64,000 nucleotides of DNA from positions 1 to 64,000 of the forward strand of contig CAKSPF010000006.1 of the NCBI GenBank assembly GCA_934481345.1, written 5' to 3'. Below, piece by piece: positions 1 to 8,334 of this stretch. A program made the translations under genes and the position numbers. The DNA comes from an uncultured Clostridia bacterium. Lineage in GTDB: Bacteria; Bacillota; Clostridia; UMGS1810. The notes under the pieces are model-generated. The model searched no databases. It was not told the origin of the DNA and saw only the letters and a list, made by a program, of their open reading frames with translations. Every line of letters starts with the position of its first letter. Within the stretch, counting starts at the first letter, position 1.

Positions 1-52
1 CCCTCTCTGTTGCTGACCAAATTGACATTATATCTTTTTGGTTCGGCTTTCG

Positions 53-129
53 TGGCGCGCTTGATAGGAATCGAACCTACGGCAACCCGGCGTCGGAGGC
101 CGGTGCTCTATCCGCTGAGCTACAAGCGC
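53..129 (-). tRNA. tRNA-Arg (anticodon CCG)
   Basis: The reverse strand folds as a complete cloverleaf. The acceptor GCGCTTG pairs with CAAGCGC, the D arm reads GCTCAGCGGATAGAGC, the anticodon stem CCGGC/GCCGG encloses the loop CTCCGAC (anticodon CCG, decoding CGG), and the T arm has the GTTCGATTC core. A CCA end is encoded at 53-55. It lies just downstream of thyX on the same strand, beyond the thyX terminator hairpin. No separate promoter was recognised. Confidence 0.96.
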
Positions 130-133
130 ATAA

Positions 134-165
134 TATTAAAAGTGCGGTGCGGAAAGCGCCGCACT
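134..165 (-). terminator. Intrinsic terminator after thyX
   Basis: On the minus strand AGTGCGG (165-159) pairs with CCGCACT (147-141), followed by TTTAATATTA. It lies between the thyX stop codon and the tRNA-Arg gene. The U tract is short, so termination may be partial. Confidence 0.55.
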
Positions 166-175
166 CTTATTTTCG

Positions 176-934
176 TCATTTATTCAAAAAAATCTTTCTT
201 TTCTCAGCCGCTCTTCCGCAACTCATTTTGCCCTCCGGGCAAGCGCCGGAAACACACGGCGGACCGGAAAACTTGAATATTGTCGGAGCAACCTCTTTTA
301 CAAGTTTAAGCATTGTACATGCCATGTCCCTTATTTCCCACTGTGCTCTTTCGCAGCAGCGTTCATTAAAAAAGTTCAAAAGACTTCTTGCGTTAAACGT
401 AGCAATTATCTTAGTTTCACACGCGTTCGGCAAGACATATCTTGCGTCCTCAATTGCTTTCTTTTCGGCAAGTCTTTTCGCTGTTTTTTCGTCCTTGCCT
501 TCCGCAATCATAGTATCATAGTGTTTTTTGAACAAAATGTCCGCGATTGCATTGTATTTTTCCACATCATCTGCCATTGCAGCTTCAAAAAGCTCTTTTG
601 CCTCACGGTTTGCGGAAATCTCCGGCGGAGTTATATACTCAAATTTTGCTTCGTTTACATACCGCTGAGATTTAACACTATAGCTTGCGATACGGTGTCT
701 TGTAAACTGTGCAAGCAGGCTCCTTGAAACACCCTCTATACCAAAGGTGAAAATTATATGTTCAATTGGGCTTTCATGACCCATGCTCATTAACCGTTCT
801 ATAAAGCTTCTTGTTTTTTCCTCGTCGAGACCGTTCAAAATGCCGTCGATTTTTGACGATGAGTAACACAGCTTTGCCGCCGCTGCAATTATTTTTTCGC
901 AGTCCGGATTATATTGAAGTAATTCAACATTCAT
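176..934 (-). CDS. thyX: Flavin-dependent thymidylate synthase ThyX
   Basis: Makes dTMP from dUMP using methylene-tetrahydrofolate, FAD and NADPH; it is the alternative to ThyA. The 252-residue protein has the family signature RHRX7S at residues 79-89 (RHRIASYSVKSQR) and an SPIEH element at about residue 55. The ATG at 934 was chosen because AGGAG sits 8 nt upstream; a GTG at 943 would lie inside that ribosome binding site. The start is 5 nt beyond the stop of the upstream WecG-like gene, so the two are probably cotranscribed. Family identity is secure from the motif; activity is inferred. Confidence 0.95.
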   Translation of the reverse strand: MNVELLQYNPDCEKIIAAAAKLCYSSSKIDGILNGLDEEKTRSFIERLMSMGHESPIEHIIFTFGIEGVSRSLLAQFTRHRIASYSVKSQRYVNEAKFEYITPPEISANREAKELFEAAMADDVEKYNAIADILFKKHYDTMIAEGKDEKTAKRLAEKKAIEDARYVLPNACETKIIATFNARSLLNFFNERCCERAQWEIRDMACTMLKLVKEVAPTIFKFSGPPCVSGACPEGKMSCGRAAEKRKIFLNK

Positions 935-939
935 CAGTA

Positions 940-1680
940 TCACTCCTGTGCGTATTTTTTACCCTTAAACAATACAGTGAAGCCAAAAACAGGCAAAACC
1001 ATCATCCGACCGATTCTGCTCGGTGTTTTTATAAGTCTGTACAGCCACTCTATGCCAAGCTTTTGGAAAAACATCGGCGCTCTTTTTGCTGTTCCGGCAA
1101 ATACGTCCAAAGTACCGCCGATTCCCATGCAAACACCGAAATCAAGCTCGTCTTTATGCTTGTTTATCCACAGTTCCTGTTTTGGTGCTCCAAGGCACAC
1201 AAAGAGCATGTCGGGCTTTTTTTCATTTATATCTTCTATAATCTTTTTTTCTTTTTCTTCATCGAAATATCCGTCTGCAATTCCTGCAATTTTAACTCCC
1301 GGATATACTTTTTCAATTTTTTCTCCGGCGGCTGCCGCAACTCCCGGCTTTGCTCCGAAAAGATATACGCTCATATTGAGCTTTGCCATCTTTTCAAGCG
1401 AAGCACATGCAATATCAAATCCCGCCGCGCGCGACTTTATGGGATTTCTCAAGATTTTCGATGCATATACAACGCCTATGCCGTCAGCCGAAAGAATATC
1501 TGCCCTGTTTAAGACATCGCAAAAGCTTTTGTCCTTATATGCCATCATTATTATCTCAGAATTCGGCGTATAAACACATTTGCGCCTTTTGCCGTTTTGC
1601 ATATAGTCTATTATCTTATCTGCCGCTTCTTCTATTGTATATTTGTCAACCCGAACACCGAGTATATTAACCTTGTCCAT
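940..1680 (-). CDS. WecG/TagA/CpsF family glycosyltransferase
   Basis: A 246-residue protein of the GT26 family, which transfers N-acetylmannosamine or a similar sugar to undecaprenyl-diphosphate-linked GlcNAc in teichoic acid or surface polysaccharide synthesis. Diagnostic stretches include TPNSEIIMMA near residue 40, the ADGIGVVYASKIL segment near residue 65, LFGAKPGVAAAAGEKI near residue 105, and CLGAPKQELWI near residue 160. The length is typical. GGAGG lies 5 nt before the ATG. It is separated from the upstream phosphatase gene by the repeat element at 1786-2061. The exact sugar substrate cannot be told. Confidence 0.9.
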   Translation of the reverse strand: MDKVNILGVRVDKYTIEEAADKIIDYMQNGKRRKCVYTPNSEIIMMAYKDKSFCDVLNRADILSADGIGVVYASKILRNPIKSRAAGFDIACASLEKMAKLNMSVYLFGAKPGVAAAAGEKIEKVYPGVKIAGIADGYFDEEKEKKIIEDINEKKPDMLFVCLGAPKQELWINKHKDELDFGVCMGIGGTLDVFAGTAKRAPMFFQKLGIEWLYRLIKTPSRIGRMMVLPVFGFTVLFKGKKYAQE

Positions 1681-1735
1681 ATTAACCTCCGAAACAGTAC
1701 AGCAGGTTGTATATTTGCAGAATTTTCTGCTGTAT

Positions 1736-1790
1736 TATGCGAAATTTCCATTTTTAAACCACATCGGGTTCGAGTCCCGATTGCATAAGC
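1736..1790 (+). other. tRNA-like remnant (acceptor + T arm only)
   Basis: The segment TCGGG-TTCGAGT-CCCGA (around 1764-1780) is a perfect tRNA T arm: 5 bp stem and 7 nt loop. TATGCGA upstream (1736-1742) can pair with TTGCATA downstream (1781-1787) as a 7 bp acceptor with one G-T pair, and the next bases AGCA resemble a degenerate discriminator-CCA. Only about 21 nt separate the acceptor strand from the T arm, so the D arm and anticodon arm are missing. It may be a decayed tRNA or an end of the neighbouring repeat element. It is not expected to be a functional tRNA. Confidence 0.4.
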
Positions 1791-2061
1791 AGGTGCGTCA
1801 ATATCCGAACTCGTTTTTTGCACGGATTTTTACGCCACTGCTGTGTTAAAATACTCGCAAATGCGTCAAGCATTAGCTCCGTTTTTGCCTTGCATTGACC
1901 CAAAAATCCAAAGCAAAAAATCTTTGACTCTAAACGGATAAAAAATCTTGATTTTTCAAGGCGAAAGGTCGCAGGAATACCGGCGTATTTCAAGACCGCC
2001 AACGAAGAAAAAGCTGATTTTTTACCGTTTGAGCGTGTTCGGATACTGACACATCTGCTTA
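1786..2061. mobile_element. MITE-like non-coding inverted-repeat element
   Basis: The left end (1786-1813, TAAGCAGGTGCGTCAATATC then CGAAC-CG) is repeated inverted at the right end (2034-2061) with about four differences (TAAGCAGATGTGTCAGTATC then CGAACACG). The 276 bp between and including them lacks a credible gene: the only open frame through it has no ribosome binding site and an implausible composition. The element fills the 423 bp gap between the histidine phosphatase and WecG-like genes. Terminal inverted repeats plus small size and no transposase fit a miniature inverted-repeat element. No clear target duplication is visible. Confidence 0.6.
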
Positions 2062-2103
2062 AATATATTATACTATTAAAAATATATTTTTGCAACGGCT
2101 TTT

Positions 2104-2739
2104 TCACACATTTGGCGGAAAACTGCTTTTATATTCGTCCAAATGCCTGTCAAATCCCGAATATTCAAGTTCTTGCCTTTCCGAGCCGTAAATAACCGAG
2201 GTTACCGAACAATTGGAAACCCAAGGAACCAAAGCCGCTTTCTCAATCGGCAGCGAGCGCCAAAGACATTCCATCACTCTTATCGGCGTTGCATGAGTTA
2301 CTATACACACGGTCTCTCCGTCATTTTCCGCAGCTATTTTTGCAAGCTCCCGGCTTATACGCATCTGAAGCTGTTTTACCGATTCGCCGCCGTCGCAAAC
2401 CGCAAGTCCTATATTTTCGAGCCACACGCTGTAGTTTTTGAAGTTTTTTTCCAGGTAATCAAATGTTTTTCCCTGCCACAATCCGGCATTTATTTCCCGA
2501 AGCTTTTCGGTGCGTATCAGCTCTGCGCCGCAGCGGTCTGCTATGTGCTCTGCCGTATGGTATGCGCGCTTTAAATCGCTTGAATATATAACGTCTATAT
2601 TTTTATCCGCAAGATATTTACCCGTTATTTCAGCCTGACTGTGTCCGAGCGGTGACAAATCTATATCGTTTTGCCCCACAAAAATGCCGCCGGCATTTCC
2701 GAGACTCTGTGCATGGCGCACTATCAAAAACCTGACCAT
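2104..2739 (-). CDS. Histidine phosphatase family protein (phosphoglycerate-mutase-like)
   Basis: A 211-residue member of the branch-1 histidine phosphatase superfamily. The catalytic motif is VRHAQSLGN at residues 7-15, RHA rather than the commoner RHG; the second phospho-His pocket residue is in IVTHATPIRV near residue 145; YSSDLKRAYHTA at about residue 55 is the usual arginine-containing segment. Members include cobalamin-pathway alpha-ribazole phosphatases and broad phosphatases, and no neighbour narrows the substrate. GGAG lies 6 nt before the ATG. It starts 11 nt after purB ends, suggesting cotranscription. Confidence 0.88.
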   Translation of the reverse strand: MVRFLIVRHAQSLGNAGGIFVGQNDIDLSPLGHSQAEITGKYLADKNIDVIYSSDLKRAYHTAEHIADRCGAELIRTEKLREINAGLWQGKTFDYLEKNFKNYSVWLENIGLAVCDGGESVKQLQMRISRELAKIAAENDGETVCIVTHATPIRVMECLWRSLPIEKAALVPWVSNCSVTSVIYGSERQELEYSGFDRHLDEYKSSFPPNV

Positions 2740-2750
2740 AAAAATCTCCG

Positions 2751-4181
2751 TTATACAGAAAGCTCTGACTTATATCCGAGAATATCTCTGTTTTCATCAA
2801 GAATCGGTCTTACAAAATTCTCTATATATTCCTGCGTTTGCTGCGGTGCTCTTCCCACATAGTTTTCACTTTTAAGCACACCTTTAAGCTCCTCGGCATC
2901 TGCGCTGAAGCTCGGATCGGCAGCTATTCTTTCGATAAGGTCGTTTTTCTTGCCATCGACTTTTACCGTCTTGCCTGCCTCCATTGAATGGACTCTGATT
3001 CTTTCGTGAAGCTCCTGTCTGTCGCCGCCCTTTTTAACTTCGTTCATCATAATATTTTCCGTTGCCATAAACGGCAGTTCGTTATCTATATGCTGCTGTA
3101 TAACCTTCGGGTATACAACCAGACCGTCTACTACATTTATATAAATATTAAGTATAGCGTCAACCGCCAAAAACGCCTCTGCAACGGCTATACGTTTATT
3201 TGCGCTGTCATCGAGGGTTCTTTCAAACCATTGCGTAGATGCCGTAATTGCAGGATTCAGCGAATCAACTATTACATATCTTGCAAGTGAAGAAATTCTT
3301 TCACAGCGCATCGGATTTCTCTTATATGCCATAGCGGACGAGCCTATCTGACTTTTTTCAAACGGTTCTTCTATTTCCTTTAAATTCTGCAAAAGTCTTA
3401 TGTCATTGCTGAATTTGTACGCGCTCTGTGCCACAAGGCTGAGTACATTGAGCATCTGCGAGTCAAGCTTTCTCGAATATGTCTGCCCGGACACCTTGAA
3501 TACATCTTTATATCCCATTTTTTCGGCAATGAGCAAATCCAGTTTTTTAACCTTTTCGTGGTCGCCGTTAAAGAGCTCCAAAAAGCTTGCCTGCGTACCC
3601 GTTGTTCCCTTTGAGCCGAGCAGTTTTGCCTTTGAAAGCTGATGGCATATATCCTCGTAATCCATCATAAGATCCTGAATCCAGAGAGTTGCCCTTTTGC
3701 CGACCGTTGTAAGCTGAGCCGGCTGGAAATGTGTAAATCCCAAAGTCGGCATGTCTTTATATTTCATTGCAAAATCCGACAAAAGAGAAATTACATTCAA
3801 CACTTTTTTCCGAACAAGCTCCAGCGCCTCTGTCATAATTATAATATCGGTGTTATCGCCGACATAGCAGCTCGTAGCCCCGAGGTGTATTATGCCTTTT
3901 GCCTTCGGGCATTGCTTGCCGTATGCGTACACATGGCTCATAACGTCGTGGCGCACTTCTTTTTCCCTTGCTTTTGCGACATCATAATTTATATTGTCTG
4001 CATTATCCTTAAGTTCTTTAATCTGTTCATCGGTTATGTCAAGTCCGAGTTCTTTTTCCGCTTCGGCAAGAGCAATCCACAGCTTGCGCCAGGTTTTGAA
4101 TTTTTTGTCGGGCGAAAATAAAAACTGCATTTCATTGCTTGCATATCTTGTACAAAGCGGACTTTCGTATTTATCAAACAT
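2751..4181 (-). CDS. purB: Adenylosuccinate lyase
   Basis: Cleaves SAICAR and adenylosuccinate to release fumarate in purine synthesis. The 476-residue protein has the fumarase/aspartase signature loop SSAMAYKRNP at residues 281-290 and the TLGFTHFQPAQ histidine segment at residues 146-156. Its length matches the longer PurB subfamily. GAGGAG lies 6 nt before the ATG at 4181. The gene follows the aminotransferase across a 50 bp gap that contains a hairpin, so expression may involve read-through. No purine riboswitch was seen. Confidence 0.96.
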   Translation of the reverse strand: MFDKYESPLCTRYASNEMQFLFSPDKKFKTWRKLWIALAEAEKELGLDITDEQIKELKDNADNINYDVAKAREKEVRHDVMSHVYAYGKQCPKAKGIIHLGATSCYVGDNTDIIIMTEALELVRKKVLNVISLLSDFAMKYKDMPTLGFTHFQPAQLTTVGKRATLWIQDLMMDYEDICHQLSKAKLLGSKGTTGTQASFLELFNGDHEKVKKLDLLIAEKMGYKDVFKVSGQTYSRKLDSQMLNVLSLVAQSAYKFSNDIRLLQNLKEIEEPFEKSQIGSSAMAYKRNPMRCERISSLARYVIVDSLNPAITASTQWFERTLDDSANKRIAVAEAFLAVDAILNIYINVVDGLVVYPKVIQQHIDNELPFMATENIMMNEVKKGGDRQELHERIRVHSMEAGKTVKVDGKKNDLIERIAADPSFSADAEELKGVLKSENYVGRAPQQTQEYIENFVRPILDENRDILGYKSELSV

Positions 4182-4196
4182 TTTTTATCTCCTCTC

Positions 4197-4226
4197 AAAA
4201 ATAAAGGCTGCCTTGCGACAACCTTT
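4197..4226 (-). terminator. Hairpin between aminotransferase gene and purB
   Basis: On the minus strand AAAGGTTG (4226-4219) pairs with CAGCCTTT (4210-4203), with one G-U pair, followed by ATTTTT. It is placed as a terminator of the aminotransferase gene but lies directly upstream of the purB ribosome binding site, so it could also attenuate purB. Confidence 0.5.
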
Positions 4227-4231
4227 ATGTT

Positions 4232-5419
4232 TTAGTTGTTTAAAAGATTTCTCAATCTCTTTATACCTTCCTTTATATTATCCATGCTTGTGGCATATGA
4301 CCATCTTACAAAGTCGGGAGCTTCAAATCCGTTGCCCGGTACTACCGCAACAAGTTCTTCATCAAGAAAAACTTCGGCAAAATCATCGGCGCTTTTAATA
4401 AGCTTTCCGCGGATTTGTGTTCCTATGAGTTTGCTTATATTCATCATAACATAAAATGCTCCGTGAGGCATAAGACAGCTTACACCGTCTATGGAATTTA
4501 TCTGCTCAACCATGTATTTTCTTCTCTCGTCAAATGCTTTTCTCATCATTTCCAGATCTTCTCTCGGACCGTTTAGCGCAGCTTCTGCCGCAGCCTGAGC
4601 GATAGTATTCGGGTTTGACGTCGTATGGCTCTGCACATTTCCCATAACCTTTGCAATTTCGGAGTTTGAAGCTGTGTAGCCTATTCTCCAGCCTGTCATT
4701 GCATATGTTTTTGAAACACCGTTTATAATAATTGTCAAATCTTTTATTTCATCATTAAGCGACGCTATGCTCACATGCTCTGCGCCGTCGTACACGAGAT
4801 GCTCATATATCTCATCGGATATAACGTATATTTTATGCTTTTGTGCAACCTGTGCAATAGCTTCAAGTTCTTCTCTTGTATATACCATACCCGTCGGATT
4901 GCAGGGGCTGTTTAATACAAATGCCTTTGTTTTTCCGGTAATTGCATTTTCCAGATCCTGTGCTGAAATTTTGAAATTATTTTCTTCTTTTGTATGCAAA
5001 ACAACGGGGATACCATCATTGTATTTTACCATTTCCGGATAGCTTACCCAATAAGGAGCCGGAATAATAACCTCGTCACCCGGATTTAAAATCGCACCGA
5101 AAGCGTTAATCAGCGAATGTTTAGCACCGTTGCTTACGACAATCTGATTCGGCTCGTAAACAAGACCGTTATCTCTTAAAAATTTATCACAGACAGCCTT
5201 CTTTAAAGACGGTGTTCCGGAGGCAGGAGTATATTTGGTCTTACCTTCATTAATAGCTTTAATGGCGGCGTCTTTAATATTCTGCGGAGTATCAAAGTCC
5301 GGTTCGCCGGCGCCGAAGCCCACCACGTCCATGCCGTCTGCTTTCATTTGCTTAAATTTAGAGTCAATAAGCAGCGTGGGTGACGGAGCGATACTTTCAA
5401 ATTTATTTGACAGTTCCAT
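4232..5419 (-). CDS. Pyridoxal-phosphate aminotransferase, aspartate aminotransferase type
   Basis: A 395-residue class I/II aminotransferase, probably interconverting aspartate/2-oxoglutarate and oxaloacetate/glutamate. The Schiff-base lysine is K237 in GVSKTYAMTGWRIGY, and SPCNPTG (171-177) and SDEIYEHLVY (201-210) are the cofactor-binding segments. Start at 5419 was chosen because GGAGG sits 8 nt upstream; the in-frame TTG at 5434 precedes the ribosome binding site. A good promoter lies at 5484-5512. Aromatic aminotransferase activity cannot be excluded. Confidence 0.92.
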   Translation of the reverse strand: MELSNKFESIAPSPTLLIDSKFKQMKADGMDVVGFGAGEPDFDTPQNIKDAAIKAINEGKTKYTPASGTPSLKKAVCDKFLRDNGLVYEPNQIVVSNGAKHSLINAFGAILNPGDEVIIPAPYWVSYPEMVKYNDGIPVVLHTKEENNFKISAQDLENAITGKTKAFVLNSPCNPTGMVYTREELEAIAQVAQKHKIYVISDEIYEHLVYDGAEHVSIASLNDEIKDLTIIINGVSKTYAMTGWRIGYTASNSEIAKVMGNVQSHTTSNPNTIAQAAAEAALNGPREDLEMMRKAFDERRKYMVEQINSIDGVSCLMPHGAFYVMMNISKLIGTQIRGKLIKSADDFAEVFLDEELVAVVPGNGFEAPDFVRWSYATSMDNIKEGIKRLRNLLNN

Positions 5420-5483
5420 TTTAAATTCCTCCAATTGCCGTTTAATATATCAGGGCTGAGAGCCAAATTTATCTATTATGTAC

Positions 5484-5512
5484 ATTTTACCATACGGCAC
5501 TGTTAATTGCAA
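5484..5512 (-). promoter_or_regulatory. Promoter for the aminotransferase gene
   Basis: Minus-strand TTGCAA (5512-5507), 17 bp spacer, TAAAAT (5489-5484), preceded by TGG. It sits about 65 nt before the chosen start codon. Confidence 0.65.
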
Positions 5513-5523
5513 GTTTTTTGAAA

Positions 5524-6414
5524 TTAAAATTCATATTTTTTAAATATTTCGCTGAAATTGTCAAAAAACAGCGAATTTATGAAGGATTTGCTATATTTTT
5601 TTGCCAACAGAATGTCATATATCAGCGAAAATGAACCGCAGTTTTCTATACCGCGCGGTTTTAGGTCCATTCCGTCAAAATCGCTGCCGAATCCTATACT
5701 GTATTCTCCGCCTATATTCAAAAAATATTCTATGTGCCGTACTATGTCGTCGGTATCTGCCGGTTTTTCCGACAGAAACGGATTGTAAAAATTTATCCCG
5801 GCAACACCGCCGCTTTGAGCTATCATCTTAAACTGTTCAGCGGTGAGATTTCTTGTGTTTTTGCACACCGTTCTTGAATTTGAATGGCTCGCGCAAACTC
5901 CGCCGCCGAAGGTTTCAATAATATCATAGCATCCCTTATCCGAGCTGTGCGATACATCCGCAACAATGCCCGACTGTTTCATCTCATTTATTACAGCCCT
6001 GCCGAGCGGCGTAAGTCCGTATGAATTGTTTTCTATGCCGCCGCAGAGCGGATTATCATTATTCCATGTGAGCGACATCATACGCACTCCGAGTTTTTTG
6101 TAAACCGCAATATCGCTTATGTCAAAATCCGGCTGATTGCCGAGTCCCTCAATTGACAGATACGCTCTGCCGTTTTTTATTTCGGAAAGACGGCTGTTAA
6201 AATACTTCATAATTTTTAGCATATCTTCCCTACGAAAGCTCCCGTCGTTAAACACTGCGTATACAACGTGAGCTTCATCTCCGTCTGCAATCAGGCTTCT
6301 GTCGCAGTCGCAGCCGTTACCGTAAAATCCGTTATTACTGCGGTACATTTCAACAAGTGTATCGCAGTGACAGTCAAAATATTTCAGAAAAACCACCCCG
6401 TCAGCAAAATGCAT
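5524..6414 (-). CDS. Membrane dipeptidase-type metallopeptidase (family M19)
   Basis: About 296 residues; hydrolyses dipeptides, often with a D-residue, through a binuclear zinc site. Zinc ligands are in FDCHCDT (His16, Asp18); VSHSSDKG and the SHSNSRTVCKNTRN segment supply later histidines and the arginine signature, and GFGSDFDG near the C-terminus is typical. The ATG at 6414 overlaps the yraN stop by 14 nt and has a poor ribosome binding site. Family members usually begin MKYFDxHCDT, and a CTG at 6387 directly follows GGGGTGG with 5 nt spacing, so a non-canonical CTG start is possible. Last gene of the translation/secretion operon. Confidence 0.88.
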   Translation of the reverse strand: MHFADGVVFLKYFDCHCDTLVEMYRSNNGFYGNGCDCDRSLIADGDEAHVVYAVFNDGSFRREDMLKIMKYFNSRLSEIKNGRAYLSIEGLGNQPDFDISDIAVYKKLGVRMMSLTWNNDNPLCGGIENNSYGLTPLGRAVINEMKQSGIVADVSHSSDKGCYDIIETFGGGVCASHSNSRTVCKNTRNLTAEQFKMIAQSGGVAGINFYNPFLSEKPADTDDIVRHIEYFLNIGGEYSIGFGSDFDGMDLKPRGIENCGSFSLIYDILLAKKYSKSFINSLFFDNFSEIFKKYEF

Positions 6415-6745
6415 TTGAAATATAATTAATCTTTTTGCTTTCTGTATAAACTTCGCATACGTCAAAGGAGATTTCCTCATAATCACTAAGCTGTGCAATA
6501 AATGCCCTTGCAGTATGTATAATCTTTTGCTGCTTCTGATAATTCACCGCGTCTGCCGGATAACCGTAATCGGTGTTTTTTCTTGTTTTCACCTCGACAA
6601 AACAAAGTTTTCCGCCGATTTTGGCAATTATATCAATTTCTCCGTTTGCAGCCCTGTAGTTTCTCTTTAATATTGTATATCCGTTTTCCGAAAGATATTC
6701 GCATGCCAGGTTTTCGCCGTAATTGCCTGTCTGCACCGTGTTCAT
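6401..6745 (-). CDS. yraN: YraN family (UPF0102) nuclease-fold protein
   Basis: A 114-residue protein with the Holliday-junction-resolvase-like fold. The catalytic-type pattern is visible: GEIDII at residues 36-41 and FVEVKTRKN at about residues 49-57, i.e. E/D-x-D and E-x-K. The biochemical role is not settled in the family. The ATG overlaps the rnhB stop by 4 nt, as rnhB-yraN pairs commonly do, implying translational coupling. Confidence 0.9.
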   Translation of the reverse strand: MNTVQTGNYGENLACEYLSENGYTILKRNYRAANGEIDIIAKIGGKLCFVEVKTRKNTDYGYPADAVNYQKQQKIIHTARAFIAQLSDYEEISFDVCEVYTESKKINYISNAFC

Positions 6746-7359
6746 CTGACATACTCCTTAACTTTGCTGAAGGTCAGGCGGTGTACGGGGCTGGGACCGT
6801 ACTCGATTATAGCCGCGGTATGCTCCGCCGTAGGATAGCCTTTATTTTTTTTAAAATTATATTCGGGATACTTTTTGTCAAGTTCAAGCATATATCTGTC
6901 CCTCGACACCTTTGCAAGGATTGATGCCGCCGCAACAGACATACTCTTGGAATCGCCCTTTACTATTGTTTCAACCGGCGTTGGAAATTCGCCGCAGCGG
7001 TTTCCGTCAATAAGGGTAATATCGGGAGTTACACTTAAACCCTCCACTGCCTTTCTGAAAGCTTTAAAAGTAGCGTTAAGAATATTTATTTCGTCTATTT
7101 CCTTTTCGTCAACAAAGGCTATGCTGTAGCTCAGCGCTTTTTCTTTTATAATATCAAAAAGCTGTTCGCGTTTCTTTTCGGAAAGCTTCTTGGAATCATT
7201 TATTTCCGGTATATAAGTATTTTTGTCAAATACGACTGCCGCAGCGACCACCGGTCCGGCAAGGGGACCTCTGCCTGCCTCGTCCACTCCTGCGATAATC
7301 TTGCAGCCTTTGGAGTAATACTTATTTTCATATTCAAGCATATTTATTTTTTCCGTCAA
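6742..7359 (-). CDS. rnhB: Ribonuclease HII
   Basis: Cuts RNA in RNA-DNA hybrids and at single embedded ribonucleotides. The 205-residue protein has GVDEAGRGPLAGPVV at residues 24-38 (catalytic Asp26 and Glu27), the DSKKLSEKKRE segment and the AAASILAKVSRD segment. A TTG start at 7359 is chosen because GGGAG lies 8 nt upstream; the frame extends to 7443, but that would overlap the rbgA gene. An ATG at 7341 is the alternative. It lies 19 nt after rbgA, in the conserved rbgA-rnhB-yraN order. Confidence 0.94.
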   Translation of the reverse strand: MTEKINMLEYENKYYSKGCKIIAGVDEAGRGPLAGPVVAAAVVFDKNTYIPEINDSKKLSEKKREQLFDIIKEKALSYSIAFVDEKEIDEINILNATFKAFRKAVEGLSVTPDITLIDGNRCGEFPTPVETIVKGDSKSMSVAAASILAKVSRDRYMLELDKKYPEYNFKKNKGYPTAEHTAAIIEYGPSPVHRLTFSKVKEYVR

Positions 7360-7378
7360 ATTTATCGCTCCCTTTTTT

Positions 7379-8251
7379 CTATTCAAAATCCTGCGGTTTT
7401 TCCAAAGTAATTTTGCCGAGTTTTGCACCTCTGAATTCATCAAGAAGAATCTTAGCGGCTCTTTCGGTATCTATTTCACCGCCCGAAACAACAAATCCGC
7501 GTTTTTTACCCATCATCTGCAAAAGCTCATAGCCGTCCAGATTGTTAAAATCCTGCATTTTGTAGCGCTGTTCAAGGCTTTGCGGATAGTTTTCGCTCAA
7601 AAATTTTATAAGTTTTACGGCGATATACTCGGTATCAAGTATCTCGTCTTTAATAGCCCCTGTGAAAGCAAGCTTTTCCCCGACGCTTTCGTCCTCAAAT
7701 TTGGGCCAGAGGATTCCGGGAGTATCCAGTATTTCAAAACCGTTTTTGAGCCTTATCCACTGCTGACCGCGCGTAACTCCGGGTCTGTCGCCGGTAATTG
7801 CGCTTTTTCTGCCGGAAAGTTTATTTATAAATGATGATTTGCCGACATTCGGAATACCCACAACCATAACCTTAACAGGACGGTTAACAAGTCCGCGTTG
7901 CTTATCGCGTTCTATTTTTTCTTTAAGAATTTCCCTGCAATCCGCAAAAACATCATTAAGTGATTTGCCGGATGTGGAGGAAACGGATTTTGCATACAAT
8001 CCTTTATTTCTGAAATACCTTTCCCACTCTTTGTTGAGTCTGTCATCTGCGATATCCGCCTTGTTCAAAACAAGCATTCTCGGCTTCGAAGGGAAAATTT
8101 CGTCTATTGACGGATTTCTGCTGCTTAGCGGAAGCCGTGCGTCAACAAGCTCAATTACTATATCTATAAGCTTCTGCGTTTTTTCCATAACGCGTCTGGT
8201 CTTTGTCATGTGACCCGGAAACCAGTTTATATTTGCGTTGTTTTCGTTCAT
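7379..8251 (-). CDS. rbgA: Ribosome biogenesis GTPase RbgA/YlqF
   Basis: A circularly permuted GTPase that acts late in 50S subunit assembly. In the 290-residue protein the G4 motif NKAD (near residue 63) precedes the G1 P-loop GIPNVGKSSFIN (near residue 130) and the G3 DTPG (near residue 175), the order that defines permuted GTPases. The N-terminal INWFPGHMTK is the family hallmark. The ATG at 8251 was chosen from AAGGTG 7 nt upstream and the conserved N-terminus. Between lepB and rnhB, as in Bacillus. Confidence 0.95.
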   Translation of the reverse strand: MNENNANINWFPGHMTKTRRVMEKTQKLIDIVIELVDARLPLSSRNPSIDEIFPSKPRMLVLNKADIADDRLNKEWERYFRNKGLYAKSVSSTSGKSLNDVFADCREILKEKIERDKQRGLVNRPVKVMVVGIPNVGKSSFINKLSGRKSAITGDRPGVTRGQQWIRLKNGFEILDTPGILWPKFEDESVGEKLAFTGAIKDEILDTEYIAVKLIKFLSENYPQSLEQRYKMQDFNNLDGYELLQMMGKKRGFVVSGGEIDTERAAKILLDEFRGAKLGKITLEKPQDFE

Positions 8252-8334
8252 ATTTTCACACCTTTGAAATCCAAAAAATATTTTTCGTAAAACACAAATT
8301 TGACACTGCTCCGTGAACAGTGTCAAAAGATAAA

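Noticed and set aside
1754..2107. 117-codon minus-strand open frame across the inverted-repeat element
   Set aside because: No ribosome binding site, Arg/Lys/Phe-rich atypical composition, and it runs through both inverted repeats and the tRNA-like T arm.
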